NCBI GenBank assembly: GCA_951802195.1
Contig: OX637638.1
Location: 1 to 64,000, forward strand
Length of the DNA: 64,000 nt
Reading direction: 5' to 3'
DNA from: Tausonia pullulans
Taxonomy: Eukaryota > Basidiomycota > Tremellomycetes > Cystofilobasidiales > Mrakiaceae
Shown piece by piece: positions 36,624-49,878 of this stretch. Within the stretch, counting starts at the first letter, position 1; each line of letters begins with the position of its first letter. The position numbers and the translations under genes were made by a program. The notes beneath the pieces are model-generated. The model worked only from the letters and a program-made list of their open reading frames with translations, was not told where the DNA came from and did no database searches.

Positions 36624-39600
36624 ATGCTCGCTCCACTTCGAGGCGTGCCAGCAGGTAGCGAACGGGCCTCCCAGATCCTCCCAAGCGTCAACGTGAGTGT
36701 CTTGTGCTCAGTGTGCCTGTCTCTTTCTCTCTGTGTGGCTCTGCACGAGCTTGATCCCGTTCCGCTTTCCGCGGAATCCTTTCGAGCATGGAGGGTGGGG
36801 AATCTGGACCCGCCGAGCGAAAGAACTCTCGTTCTCAGGCGCACGCGAAACAGGACCAACGCTAGCTGGGGGCCATTCAGCTTCCTCTCTCTCTCCACAG
36901 AGTCCTGCAAGCTGACTTGACTTGTCATGCAACGATCCAGTGCTCAACATGTCACAGCCCCATTCCCTTGTCGGACTTAGGCTCCCATGTCTGCTCGGGC
37001 CCAAGAGCCGGTGTTCCTACCTCGCCGTCGTTGTCCTCGCTCCGACCGACGCCAGCAGGTCGCCACGTGCACACACCCGCACGGTTGTCCATCTCGTCAT
37101 TGCGACAGATGCGGCCGTCGACTGAGCAGGACCGCGGTGGGGGAGGAGGAGGATCAGGAGGTGCATTCGGGCCTCCGCTGGCGAGGACGAACGTCTTCCA
37201 GGGCTCTGGTGGTGATGGTGGCAGACCCGGCTCACATGCGTCGACGCATTCCATGTCTTCAGGAATGAGTGGTGGTGCTGGCAGTCGCCTCTTTTCACCC
37301 CAGCAGCGGCAGCTCTCCCCCAGCCCAACCGCGCAGCGTCCCGGCCCTCCTACACACTCGGTCTCATACTCGGCGGTTTCAAGCTCCTTCCTTGAAGGAG
37401 CAGTAGAAGCGACATCTCCCCGACCCGTCCCCCAGCGGTCGAAGACGGCCGGCCCGCCGGACCTGACAACATCGGTTTACTCACCCACAGTCTCTCACTC
37501 GGCGCCTTCGTCGAACAGCACCCATCTCGTGAGACCATCGTTCTCGGCGTCGCTTAACAACCCGCCTCATCCCCGGGGAGCAGGAGGAGGCGGACAAGGC
37601 GACTGGGCCGGCCTCGCGAGTGGCAATGGGCCTCCATTGCCGGCGCTGTCGCTAAAGAGGGAGCCTCAGAGCCCCATGCTCCTCGTCAGTCCAGACAACG
37701 TAGTCCGAACTGAGGCAGGCGGCGAGTCGGGCATGGCGGGCGTTGGAAGACGTGCATTTGCAAAGGCGACGGCTCAGGCAGCGCAGGCTCAGACACTCAT
37801 GTCGGCTGGGAGTGAATGTGAGCGAGCGCGCGACAGAGAGATAGCACACATTGTGGCTGACTTGAGATTGCTTCCTTGCCTTACCAGACAATCCCTCGTC
37901 CCCAAGCGGACTCCGCCCCTCTCATTCGCCCTCTTCAGCCTCGACGAGCTCTCCACTCTCGCCCTTTGGACGCGCGCTTCACGCAGCAGCTCACAGTCCC
38001 CAGCACTCAGTGTCTGGCTCGTCCGCAACGACGCACTCTCGCACCGGCTCAATCCAAGCAAGCCAACACCAGCACCAGCACCAGCAGCAGATGCATCGAC
38101 CTCGGCAAGAATCTGCTTCTTCGCTCATGTCCTCCTCCTCTCAGGCGCGCCCCGCTGGATTTTCTAGAGGATCCGCCCACGCGCGCGGACAGGGCTCCGC
38201 CTCCTCTTCGCACTCGGCGCTCTCCGGCCGGAGCAGCGGGTCAATGCAGAATAAGGTACCGTTAATCAACAAGTATGCGCAGCTTCAAAAGTCCGAGCCT
38301 GAGCTGCCAAAGAGGACGGCGGCGGTGGACGTTGACGACGATGAGGACGAAAAGTCGTCATTGCCTTGGGCAAGAGACGAGACAGACGATGAGGCGGACG
38401 AGGTACAGCCGGCGTCGAAATCGCCTAGATTACACTTGCATATCGCTGGAAGTGGCGCCGAGCTTCGATCATCCACGTCCGATGCGTCCTCCTCATATAG
38501 GCGGTCGAGCGAGGCGAGTGGTGATGCTCATCGGCCCGAGGGGAGCGGGCACTCGTCCGCATCAGCCTTCTCCCAGAGGTCATCCGTGGTGGACCAAACG
38601 ACGACGGCCCAGTCAAGCCGCGTCGTCTCTGGCTTCCGGATCGAGCAGGAAGACGATGACGACGATAACGACGATAACGACGATGACGAGCGACAAACCC
38701 GCGGTGGGCTTCTGGAGATTACCCCCTTGCGGACGACCAGCGGTGGCCAACACTCCATTCATAAGCATAGGACCCCCGGAGGCAGCCAAGGCTCCTCGCT
38801 CTCGTCCCTGCCCTCGTTGTCCACATCGCAGGGACGTTTGCCCCAGCCCACCGCTCTCCTCGAGGGTGGACTGGAGGAGCTCCTCGAGGAGCTCAATTTT
38901 CCTAACTCGGATGACGACGAGGTTGGCGCTACGTTCGGACAACATCGGAGAGCTGGGTCGGCCACCTCTTCCGCTGAAATACTCTCGGTCGTTTTCGACC
39001 CTTTGCGTGGGGGAGGAGGAACAGTAGTGCTTGCAGGAGCATCAGCGTCGAGTACGGCGCTCGTCGCTTCCAAGGAGGCGAAGGTCTGCCTTCGATGCGG
39101 GACGGCTGTCGGCGGTACCTCGGGCAAGAAATACGTCCGGCTCGCTGAGGAGGGCGTCGTGGGAAGCAGAAACCTGTTGTGCGAAGACGACTGGAAGGAG
39201 ATGTATTTGCCTAAGTGCCGGCGGTGCGCGCTTCCGATTGAGAGTCAGGCGATCTCGTCTGCGGATGGACAGCTCAAGGTGGGTCTATGATCACTTGCTC
39301 ATTCAAGCGCGCTTACTTACAAGCCGTTCCTTGTGTTTTTCAGGGCAAATACCACCGCGCCTGGTCAGTACCGCTCCTCCGTCTTTTCACAGCTTTTTCA
39401 AGGACTAAGACTGATTCTTCCTCCCTCCAGCTTCACCTGCTATGGCTGCAACGAGCCCTTCAACGGCGACACCTTCTACGTTCACAACGATCGGCCGCAC
39501 TGCGAGTGGTGCTGTGTGTTCCTTCAACAGCTATCTCTCGACCATCAATCGAACTCTTTCTGATCCATTGCCTCACTCTTTTCAACCAGATCACCGTGCC

Positions 39601-40101
39601 AAGTGAGTCTATCTCGTCTTTCTCGATATTGTGGCCCAGGCTTCAGCTGATCTTCACTACTTCTCCCTTCCCAGCAACTCTCTTTGTGCCTCGCCTTCCT
39701 GCGGCAAGCCTATCGAAGGCCCCTGTGCCGTCCTCCCCAGCGCGACAGATGGCCCCGCTGGTCGTGAGGATCGCTTCCATCCTTTCTGCCTGCGCTGCGA
39801 CCGTGCGTGTCTCCCTTCCATCCTCCCCTCGTCTTTGGGCATGCTGACGGGAGATTTGCCACCTTCAGATCCTCAAGGATGTGCCAACTCCATGCACGAG
39901 CATTACGACGTCCCCGGCGCAGGCCGCTTCTGCCCTGCACACGTTAACGCGGCGCTCGAGACAGCGGGTGCCGCGCTTGCTGGCGACAGGACCAGCAAGG
40001 GTACGCCAGAGGATGAAGGGAAGGTCGATAGAGACAGTATGCGGAGGACGCTTATCATCGAGCTGAGGAGCTCAGCGAGGATCTCGCGTGGAGCGGAGTG
40101 A
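36624..40101 (+). CDS. LIM-domain protein, paxillin (Pxl1)-like
   Basis: Adaptor-type protein; relatives act at the cytokinetic ring and polarity sites. A Cys-rich N-terminus (TCHATIQCSTCHSPIPL) is followed by about 700 low-complexity residues rich in Ser, Pro and Gln with an acidic run at ~38,645-38,700 (EQEDDDDDNDDNDDD). The C-terminal LIM region has three cysteine modules: CLRCGTAVGGTSGKKYVRL, then CRRCALPIES...GKYHRACFTCYGC...CEWC, then CGKPIEG...FHPFCLRCDHPQGC...FCPAHV. It ends SSARISRGAE at 40,101. The first coding exon is uncertain: MLAPLRGVPAG at 36,624 can be spliced to VLQADLTCHAT, but another start is possible. The intron near 37,815 joins TLMSAG to the NNPSS exon. Confidence 0.8.
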
Positions 40102-42476
40102 GGAGCACCCGCTTGTCCTATATCTTCTCCCTTTTCTGTCCTTCTCCCTTCTCCCTTCTCTCTCTCTCTCTCTCTCTCTCTACTGGGACATTGTGTGTTT
40201 GTGTGCTCTTTTTCTCTGCTTCCTCTTCGTTCTGCCGCTACCTGTTCTCCTGTCGTCCGATCCCGTCTCGTCTGCATTTGCCCGCTCACCTCCGCTCCTA
40301 ATATACCTTTCTGACCCCTCCTTGAGGTCCGCTCTAACTCCCCCGGCTTCCCTTTGTTCGTGATTTGTCTCCTCGAAATGGTCGGTGTCTCTTTCTCAAT
40401 TTCACTCTCGCAGTCTGCCTATCGAGTAGAAAGACTCCTTCTCTCAGCCTCCACCTGGTACGGTTTCTCTCTGTATGCTTGTCTTCGTTTCCCTAGTCGT
40501 GATGATCAACAGAACGTCGAAAGTATCAGATCGTCCTGGAAATAGCGCAACAGTTCCCCCTGCTTCTCTCCCTTCCTCGGCATCCATCAAGCCCTTCAAG
40601 TCCAACTGGAGCATAGTATGATTAGCAGCGCTCACTGAATAGACAATTCAAGACAGGGCGCAAAAAGTTCTGACAGTCACTTATCATCCTCGAGATCCTC
40701 CATTCGGGCCTCGAGCTTGTCGCGAGTCCCTACCTCGGCCTGCGCCCATGTTTATCGCTTGGATGTACGCGGAGCGGATGACGCTTCCTGAGACAATTAC
40801 TCGATGATTTCTTTAGGCAAAGAGCAAACAACCGGCAGGTGACGTTGGTGAAGACCCTCGGATTGCACGGCGCATGAGTTGTCGTCCTCCTTGTCAGCTG
40901 CCGCTGGCCCCTCGTCGTCAACATCAGCGGGTTCGGCTGGCACAGACTCAAGGATCTGGGTATGGATTCATGCCTTCCATTCATTTGAGTGCTGATATAC
41001 CGGCAAGAGGGTGAGATGCCTCCAACAGTATGCTCCTTGGGGGCATCTCTCAATCGCGAACAAGACTCATCCAGGGGTACAAAGCTGTCCAAAAGGAGGC
41101 ATCTCTCCACCTCCCGCCCGTTGATTTCAGCGGCCTCGGTGAGCTACTCCACCTAAGAAAGCCGACAAATTCGGCATCTGTCAGCGTCGACCCAGAGGTT
41201 GCTGCCCCGCCTAGAGGGCAGTGGTGCGACGGCGACGATCGTAGGCTCCGTTTGCCCTTCGCTCCTTGGGCATACGACGAGGGAGGCCAGAAATGCCATC
41301 TTCCATGCATCAGTACTGGTGCGGTCCATCACTGCAATCAGGCCATCGCGATTGGTGTTTAACCGGCTGTGCGCTGGCTTGCAAGTTCAGGGGAAAGAAC
41401 GGCCAACGGGGCGCGTGGCCGAGCGAGATCTGGAAAGGACCTCACCGAAGGTGACCTTCCTGGGCTGCCCAGAGATTGAATCCCTTGCCATGTTTCGTGT
41501 TTAATCTCTTCTAGTGCGCTACGCGGAGCCCTCCGTGTAGCTCCGACGACGATGAGGGAAGACAGTGCGTCAGCGGCATGCAGTTAGTTAGCAAAGAGAA
41601 GTCCTGGCTAATGAACGTGGGACGTCCCAAAAAAGAGTGTAGATGAAGATACAGCTCTTGTGTGTCTCTATCTCTGTAAAAGTTAGCTTGAAATTGAAAC
41701 TCCCGGCGACGACAGCGTTGATTCGGCTGGAACCCCCCCCCCATCTCCCTCGTCTCGTCGTAGCGGGGAGGTGGGTCCGTGCTCTGGGCTCGGCGTTGAG
41801 CACTTACCCAAGCTTGTTTATCGAGTCCACGTGAACCAGGAAAGCTTGTTCGATGGCCTGGTCCTGACTGTGACTGCACGCCCAGGCGCTGGTGTGTTCA
41901 ATCGGCAGGGGACTGGGTAGACACGAAAATGGAATGCCGCGAGTGGACATGCGGCGAGACCAGAATCGGGGGAGTTCTTGCGTTTATGTGCCCTCGATGT
42001 GTGGATGAATGAGGGAGGAGTAAGAAAGAAGGAGGAATACAAGGTAGTGGTCGAGCGAACCGTCGAGCGAACCCACTCGAGAAGGGCGGTTGCCTGAACT
42101 CGCCAGTCCCACGTACGCCCGTCTCGCTACAAACTTGTACCACCACACCCTCCACTGATCTCCAAAGTAAATCCAGGCCAAAAAGAGCAGCGTTTCATCG
42201 ATGAGCAGCGAAGCGAATGTTCGGAGGGTAGGGACTGGTTAACCCAGGCTCTTCCTTTGCTTGCGTTGTTCGATCAGACACGGATGTCGCTGCCCTCCCT
42301 CCCTCCTAAGCCAGATCGACGCGCCACTGGCAACTTCTCTCTCTCTGTCTCGCTAAGGCAGAATAGGGAGTGATCCGTGGCAAGGCATCTAAACGGTATA
42401 TAGAGTGTAGAACGAAAGAAGAAAGATGGGCAACCAAAAAATGAGAAGAGATCCAAGAGGGAGGTGTTCAAGCTCT
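40102..42476. other. 2.4-kb gene-free region
   Basis: Starts with a CT dinucleotide run (~40,156-40,181) in the LIM 3' flank. Frames up to 126 codons occur on both strands (40,730-41,110 minus; 41,030-41,362 plus) without domains or consistent splice signals. No tRNA, snRNA or repeat recognised. Confidence 0.45.
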
Positions 42477-43663
42477 CTACTTGGTGGCGTCCTCGATGTA
42501 GGCGACGAGGTCGTTGCGGTCCTTGGCTGTTTGGGTCAAGAGAAGGATCAGCATAGGCTCGAAAACTCAAGACTGATGAGGGAAGGGCGCGCGCGGAAAG
42601 GATCGCCGGTTCACAGCCGCGGGCGGAGCTTCCGACCAGTGATGCCAGAAGATCCCCTCGGCGCCCGTCGCCCAGGAAGACGGGCGAGGGATACCCTCTC
42701 ACACGCTTCGCGCCTTCCTCATCAACAAAAGAATCGGAACTGACCCTTCTTGAGACCAGCGAAAGCCATCTTGGTTCCCGGAATGTACTTCTTGGGGTTC
42801 TCGAGGTACTGAGAGAGCAGCGCGGGGTCAGGTCAGCCAACGGAAAGTCCGATCCAACGAGAGCACGAGTGCACAACAAACCTCGAAGAGAGTCTGGCCA
42901 GTCCAGGTGATGCCCTTGTTCACGTTGGCAGCGGTGTAGGAGAAGCCCTCCTTCTGTCCGGTCTTGGAGCCGCTGCAGTGGTGACGAGACAGGGTCAACA
43001 AGCCGATCGGGATCAGAGGGTGGGAGATCGACAGAGATCAACAGTGGAGAGACACCCACATGACTCCGTGAAGGTTGGGTCCGACCTATAGATGAGAATA
43101 AGAAGAAGAATAGAGAAATGACGATGAGACAAGAGGATATGGAAAGGAGTAGATGGCGAAGGCAGGTCGAACGGGTCAGCCAACGAGAGCAGAGAAAGAG
43201 GAGAGGACCCGCCCGACGGACGGCACGCCGCCGTTGTCTCCGGCTACCGCTAGAGTCGAAGCCTGCACACGATGAGTACGAAGACTCCTCTGCCGCTGCT
43301 TGGATGAGCGGACCACATCCTGCTCGCCTCAACCGGACAACAAGTGTGAGGGGTAGACGCGAGCAGCAGGGCGCAGAGTGTGCAGGGATCGGCGGCCAGT
43401 GGTAGCTGCTAGGACAACGCCCACGGCCGTCTGTGCGAACTGGGGCGAGATCGAATACTCGCCTTGTGGGCTCCGCCCTCCTCGAGGGTGTGGCACTGAG
43501 CGCAACGGGTCTGAACGAGCCGGGAAGATGGGCAGACGTCAGCTTCTCGGAAGAGGAAAGACAGACCAGACACGGCGAGTTGATTGTGACTCCAAGGATG
43601 CCTCACCTTGAAAAGACCAGCACCCTTGCCAAGGTCTCCGGGAGTGTAAGAGTCGCCAGCCAT
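42477..43663 (-). CDS. CYC1: Cytochrome c
   Basis: Mitochondrial intermembrane-space electron carrier between complexes III and IV. Exon 1 gives [19 protein letters not shown]. The next has [16 protein letters not shown] with the haem-binding CxxCH. A 26-nt exon (43085-43060) encodes VGPNLHGV. The last exons give [39 protein letters not shown] with the axial Met, and [16 protein letters not shown] at the stop 42479-42477. The intron after GGAHK (43462-43086, 377 nt) has a GC donor (AAG|GCGAGT) and a TATAG acceptor. Length and motifs are normal for cytochrome c. Long same-strand frames crossing its introns are not genes. Confidence 0.95.
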
Positions 43664-44428
43664 TTTGTAGAGATGTGGAAGAAGTGAGAAGAAGTGAGGG
43701 AAGAAGAGAAGGGAAGCGAAAGTTGTGGTTGGAGGTCAGCAGCTGCCCCGCCGCCGCGGAGCGAAAAGAGCCAGTCTGCCCTGCTCTGCCTCGCGTCCCC
43801 CGCGTTTTCGGCGCGGGCAAAGACAGACCTCTGCATTCCGATTGGTCGAGAGGCCGTCTTTTTCGTCAGGGTGACCACCGAGAGCAGACCGGCAGCCAGT
43901 CCCGCTTGCTGTGCTGCTCTCTCCCTCTCTCGTTCCCTCGGTCACTTGCTTCCCTCTCTCGGCCTCGCCCCCTCCGACAGACGACAGACGGGCAGTCTTC
44001 TATCCTGTGCGCCGCATGGCAGATGGCTCATGACGTACGCCCGCCGGTCATCCCAACGCGCCTCTTTCGCCCGACAGCAAGAGCGCCGTCTTCGCGGTCC
44101 GCGTGCGGCCGGCCGACCGGTGGCCAATGCCTGGGTGGGCCGAGTGACCGCCGCGGTCTGATTCGCCCAAGGGGACTCCTTTGCCGGCATTCACTGATGT
44201 GCATCAGACTGTGCACCTTTCTCGGAAGGCAGCATGGCTGGACTGGCGAACAATGATCCCAGCACAAGATGATCGCGCAGCAGCTGGCGTGGCGCTCGTC
44301 TGCTCCTCGCGATCAACGAGGTGTCACTCATCCTTGCGGCCTCAGCACGAAACCATTTCCGGGAACCCTGATGGCCCAGCTGACTGCAGCGCGAAAACCT
44401 CACGAACAGAACTCAAAGACATCTCACA
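43664..44428. promoter_or_regulatory. Cytochrome c promoter region and 3' flank of the acidic protein gene
   Basis: 765 bp before the cytochrome c start, GC-rich with CCAATGCC-like and TTCCGATTGGTCGA-type sequence; CCAAT boxes on the minus strand (ATTGG near 43,841 and similar) suit HAP-type control of respiratory genes. That is inference; no gene is present. Confidence 0.4.
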
Positions 44429-47400
44429 TCACCTCCCAAAGGCCGCCAGCGAACCCCGGCTCTTGGCCTTGCCACTTTTCTTCCCACCGGACGCCAACCG
44501 GGCCTTTGCGAACCCAAGTTGGCCAGCCTCCCGCTCCTCCTCGGATGAGTCAACGCTCTCTTCGTCAGAGGAAGACGAGTCGTCGTCATCGGATGACTCG
44601 GGGGCTTGGACACCGTTACCGAGCACTGAAGGCCGGCGTGAAGACGCAGCCGAGGGCGTCGAGACCGTCGGCGTCCCCCTTGCTGCCAAGGCCATGCGCG
44701 CCGCCGTCCCAGCCCCAATTCCACTGCTAGGCGTGAGGACCATCGAGCCCCTCCTCGATCCAGAGGCCGAAGAAGGAGCATACGGGGAATCACCTGCGAC
44801 AGCAAATGCCCGCTGAGAATGCAGCTGCTGCGAGAGCTGGGAGAGTGCGGGCGCGTGCGATCTCCGTGGCTGATGAGAGTATGAGGGCTGGGAGGCGGAT
44901 CGACTGAGGGAGGCGGTCGCACCTGGGGAGGCACGCGTACTTCGCCGGATGGGAGTCGGGGCGATGGCCGCGGAGGGGTTCATCGTGGCCGCCGCTGGGG
45001 ATGGTGGTGGTGGAAGGTCGGCGACGACGGCAGCGAGAGTTGAAGCGGCGGGTTCTTCCTCATCGTCGTCTTCTATGACGGGGTCCTCCATTTCCGCGCT
45101 AGGCAGTCGGCGTTCATCCTCGTCTTCAATGATCTCCTCCTCCTCTTCCTCCTCCTCGGCCCGAGATGGGGCCTGCAACGACGACCCGGGGAGAGGCTGG
45201 TCCTCCTCGACCTCGTCCTCAACGGACGCCTTCCCCTCCACGACCGCCGCGGCAGCAGCCGCGCTGCCCCTCTTGGCCCTTCGTCGAGCCGAAGCGGACG
45301 GCACAGAGGCCTGTGAAGGCGTCGCTGCCTGCGAGGGCTGGGCTTCCGGCATGGACAGGGGCGTTGAGGGCGCCTGCTCCTCCTCCTGAGTGTCGGAGGA
45401 GGTGGATTGCTGAGGGACATTAGGAGGTCAGGATGGCATTCTTCAAACCTCAAGAAATCGAACGTACCGAAGCCACATCCGGCGTGGCGCCGACCGCTTC
45501 TAGACGGCGCTTGTCCGCCCTCGCCTGAGCGGCGTTCGCGGCTTCGAGGGCAGCGGCTGAGCGCGTCGCCCGGCGAGTAACCCTCGAGGCAGTCGCAGGC
45601 GTGGAGAGATCCTCCGAATGAGCTGCAGATGACGGTGTCGACGGAGGAAGTATGGGAGAAGTGGAGGGAGCTGCAGCAGTAGCAGCAGCCTCCAGGAGGG
45701 AGGCCGCCGAGGGCCGCCCACGCCTCTTGGAAGGGGGCGCTGGCGACGGCTCCAAGTACGAGGACGACGGCATCGTCTCGTCATCGCCGTCAGCCTGTGA
45801 AGAGGCAGGGACGATCACCGACGCGGCAGATGCCGGCGGAGGCGTGGGCGAAGCCTGCTCCCGCCTCGGGGGCTGAGCCGACGTCGGCATCTCAAGCTCA
45901 GCCTCCTCGTCCTCGCCCATAGGCTGACTGGAAGGTGGCAGGCCGCTAATGACCCTATCGAGGGCGTGAGCCTCTTTTACGGCCAACTCGGCGCGCTGCG
46001 AGGCCACTGGTGGCTGGGAGGCATCGAGTAAAGCAAAGGAGGCACGCGTTACACGGCGCGCTGACGGCTGCTTCAGCTGAGGGGCGGAAGCCGAGGGGAG
46101 AGCAGCGGCGGCAGTGGAAGAGCCGTCGGAGGAGTGAGACCGAGAAGAAGCAGGGACGCTCCTTGGAGGAGAGGGCAATTGCTGGGAGGCCGAGGAGACT
46201 AGTCGACGAGCAGCAGGGCTCTTGTCCTCGAGAACGACCTCATCGTCCTCCTCGTCATCCGCGTCCTCATCGTTGGCGGCATCGGTGTCCGCATCCTCAT
46301 CGCCACCGAGCATCGTCTCGTCTCCATCTCCCTCAATGAACGGGAGAACTCCAGTTGTCGTGGCCATAGGCGACTCTGGGACGGCCGAGACGAGCCGCGA
46401 GGCGTCGTGATCGTCGGCGGCGCTTTGAGAGCTCATGTCCGATCCCGCCTCAGAATGCGAGTCAAAGTCAGAGTCACGAATAGGCTGACGCTGACCCGAG
46501 GGAGGAGGAGATGCGGCACTGGAGAGACGAGCGGCCGCCACGGGCGTCGCAGCAACGATGGCCACCAGCTGATCCCGAGGCGGGGACGGAGCGAGCTCCC
46601 ATTCCTCGTCCGAGGACCTGGCATACTCGTTCGTGCTCTCTCGGACAAACGTCCCCGGCGGGAGAACGCCCTCCTGGTCGTCCGAATCGGAGGAAGCCGC
46701 CCCCGGCCGACCGCCAAAGCTCGTCCGCAGTCCGCTCTCCCGACGCCGATGAGGACGTCCCTCCTCCTCCTCCTCGTCGAGATCACTCAGCTCAAGCTCG
46801 TCATCCGATGAAGACGATGAAACGTCGTCCGTGTAGTCCGGAGAGGCGCCTCGTGTTGTCGAGGGGCTGGAACGGGCTCCCGTCGAGAGCGCGTTAAGCC
46901 GCCGTTGCTCTTTGATCTTGTCGATCCGCGAGGGCCGCTTCTTTGAGGCTGATGGAGGCGGAGGGAGCGCGAGTTTGGTAGGAGAGGCATTCTTCTTTGT
47001 CGGTGGTGTGTCCGAGTCGGACTCAGACTCGGACGAAGAGCCGCCTGAGCTGCCTTCGCCGTCGTCCTCCTCGTAGACGTCCGAGGTGACAGTCGACCCA
47101 GGCTCATCGGTGGGTCCAGCGGTGAAGGCCATCACGACTGGTGGAGATGAGGGGGCAACAGCGGGGACAGGCGCCGGAGCCGCCTCAGAAGTGATAGCCG
47201 TCTTGGTCGAGGAGCCGGTCACGGAAGCTGGTTTAACGGGAGACGAGGCTGTCTCCTTTGGGGGAGAAGAAGGGTGTGCAGGCTCAGCCTCTTTCTCGAT
47301 GACCGCCTCGGCATCCTCCATTTCAACGTCTCCCTGTCCATCCTAAATAATAAATCAGACGCGCGGGATTCAGCCAACAAGCGTACATACAAGGAGGCGA

Positions 47401-49536
47401 CTATCAATTTTAAGAACTCACGACGATAGAGTCCTTCTCTGCGACAACAGCAGGAGGCTTTGACAGCTCAATAGTCGTCTCCTGCTTGTTTTTCTTCCTC
47501 GGCCGACGTGCCTTGGCCTCCTCCCCTCCATCCACCGAAGGACCAGGCGAAAATGGTACAGCAGCGGCAGCAGAGGAAGCAACAATAGCGACAGCAGGGC
47601 TCGCAGGAGTGGGAGGAGCAGGCAGGCTGACCGCCGCCTCCTCCGCCGCCTTCTTCTTCTGATCCTTGCCCATGCGCTGCTTCTTGCCCTTGGCCGCAGG
47701 GGACAACGTAGAGGCAGGGAGACCAGGGGAATCCTGCTGCGTCGCCGGAAGCACCGAAGTGGAGGGACCAGGAACAGCAGCAGCAGGTGCAGCAGGAGTG
47801 GAAGTCAAGAGGGCCTTTTCCTTCTCTTTGCCCTTCTCCTTCTTCTCCTCTTCCTTCCCCATGCCCTTGCCCTTGGCCAATTCCTCCTTTTCCTTTTGCC
47901 CCTCGCTCGCGTTGTCCCCATCGTCATCCTCCGCCCCAGCAGCGCCCTTCAACTTCGCCTCGCGACGCCGTTTCTTCCGATTCGCAGGCGCCGCTGCTTC
48001 AACAGCATTCTCAGCGGCCATGTCCGCCGGTTTCGTCACCGCTGGGTGAGCAGGCGACAAAGTCGTCGCAGTGGCTGTGAGAGTCGGGCCAGAGGATGAG
48101 GCAACCCCATTAGCGGCTTTGGTGGCCGCTTCGGCGCGAGCCTTGAGGATCGAGGGAGGGACGAAACTGCCAAAAAGGGACTTGAGGGCGGGGGCAGGGG
48201 TCGCGGCAGTAGCAACTGGATTCGCCTTGGGGGTGGTGGAGGGAGCAAGAGCGGCAGCGAGGGCCGGAGCGGTGGTAGGAGCCGCTTGTTTCTTCGACGG
48301 CTTGGACGACGACTTGTCCGTCTTGCCGCTCGAGGTGGTAGGAACAGAAGAAGCCGAGTAATCCGAGAGTTGGATGATCGGAGCAGCTGGAGCCTCCACC
48401 TCAACCTCAGGGATTACGGGTGTCTTCTTGTCCTTGCCGCCGGCAGCAGCTTTGTCCTTCTTACGAGGCTTCCTGCGCGCCTCGGCGGCTGCATCGGCAG
48501 CCTCAGAAGAATGCCCGGCCGCGGAAGCAGTGATAGTAGAGGCATCCTGGGCCGCCGTTTTACTGGACGTCTGCTTCAGGGCAGTGATGGTCTCGGTGGG
48601 AGCAGCGCCGAGCGTCGAAACGACAGCAACAGGAGCGGCGGTAACCGCTTGCAACTTCTTCTGTCTCTGCTTCTTAGTTGGCGGCTGAGATTCGATTACA
48701 GTAGGCTCTAGCGCAGCAGCAGTGACCGAGGGGACTGGGGGAGCGGCCTCAGGAGCCGACGCGGTAGCCTTCTTCAACGACGAGGATGATGACGCGAAAA
48801 CTGGGGCAGCAGCAGACTCCTTCCCACCCTCAGTGGTGGTGAAGAGAAGGGTAAGTGGGCCGGCGGAGTGGATGGCAGCGAAACGTAGGCCCGCAAAGTC
48901 GTCCTCTAGGAGTGGTGAGAAGGTATATTCGTCGTCGTTAGTTCTCGTTTCGAAGTCTCAAGGGGGACGAAGCAAGAGGCATCCAGAAGATGACGCCTGC
49001 CTCCCAGTCAGGCTATCCAGGAAATGGACAGCCGAAGTGGGTAGACAGCAGCGAAGGAAAGACAGACGTCGAAGGACCAGGGCGATGTAGAGAGACGCGT
49101 ACGACACCCCAGCTCTCGCCCAACACGTCCGGCCGTCCTCTTCCACTCGCTCGTCCGACCCACATACTCCGCCTTACACGCCCGCGTCCAGTAAGGGAAG
49201 AGAACTGACCGTCTTCAATCAAGAAGACCGTGTCGGTGCCACGGACGGTTAGCAGCTGACGAAGCTCGACCTTTGTCGAGGCCGCGAGGCTCAGCTTCTT
49301 GCGGACCGTTGTGCGGAGGATATCGAGCGTGAAGGCGGCTGGTGCAGACAGAGTATGGGAGTCAGTGATGAAGCACATACAAATATACCTCGAGGCATGG
49401 ACTACCCACCATCGACGACCCGCGTGAACGCCTCATTGGTGCCCTCACGGACAAAGGTGAAGCCAACGGGCGAGGGCGGCTCGTTGTCAGCGTCGGCGCG
49501 CTTGCGCTTCTTGGTGGTGGACGCGAGGGGTGCCAT
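44429..49536 (-). CDS. Very large low-complexity acidic nuclear-type protein
   Basis: About 1,500 residues over few introns. The N-terminus has a nuclear-type basic patch (STTKKRKRADADNEP) and a short folded region after two introns: FTLDILRTTVRKKLSLAAST then VELRQLLTVRGTDTVFLIED, with DGDDFAGLRFAAIHSAG, which looks ubiquitin-like. The rest is Ala/Pro/Ser/Glu-rich: lysine blocks (GKEKEKALL), long acidic serine tracts (SSSSDDELELSDLDEEEEEG) and a C-terminus of SDDDDSSSSDEESVDSSEEE then a basic GKKSGKAKSRGSLAAFGR. The layout recalls fungal nucleolar proteins of the Dnt1/Net1 kind, whose N-terminal domain is similarly small, but I could not confirm that. The frame is open throughout, so it is a real gene. 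Confidence 0.65.
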
Positions 49537-49779
49537 GACGCTTTTTCCGGGTGAGTGGATTGTATGGGGTGAGAGTGGAGGGTGTCTTGAGACCTCGCAG
49601 CAGCGGCGACGTCGAAGGGAACGGCGGCGGGAGCGAGCGAGGTGGTCGTCAGAGGGAAATGGGGAAAGGGACGCGAGAAGACAAAAGTGAGGGCGCGAGC
49701 CCGCGTCTTACAGCCATCCACCGCGCGACACTGCGACGCTTATAGGATGGCGGGCAGAAGTTAGCCCGCAAAAAATAAC

Positions 49780-49878
49780 TCTCTGGCGGGGAGTCGAACC
49801 CCGGTCTCCCGCGGACAGCAGCTCGTATGAGCGAGGCAGACTGACAGGCGGACATCTTAGCCGTTGGACCACCAAAGA
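49780..49878 (-). tRNA. tRNA-Asp (GTC), with 28-nt intron
   Basis: 99 nt. Acceptor stem TCTTTGG/CCAGAGA, T-arm CGGGG-TTCGACT-CCCCG, anticodon arm CCGCCTGTCA...CGCGG. The anticodon GTC is followed by A37, then a 28-nt intron at the canonical 37/38 site, and the mature molecule is 71 nt before CCA. The exons are identical to the copy at 58,363. Confidence 0.93.

Noticed and set aside
40730-41362. Opposing frames in the LIM-cytochrome c gap
   Set aside because: No domain, no consistent splice sites, no support from either strand.
42274-43332. 352-codon minus-strand frame over cytochrome c
   Set aside because: It runs through cytochrome c exons and introns in another frame and has no domain.
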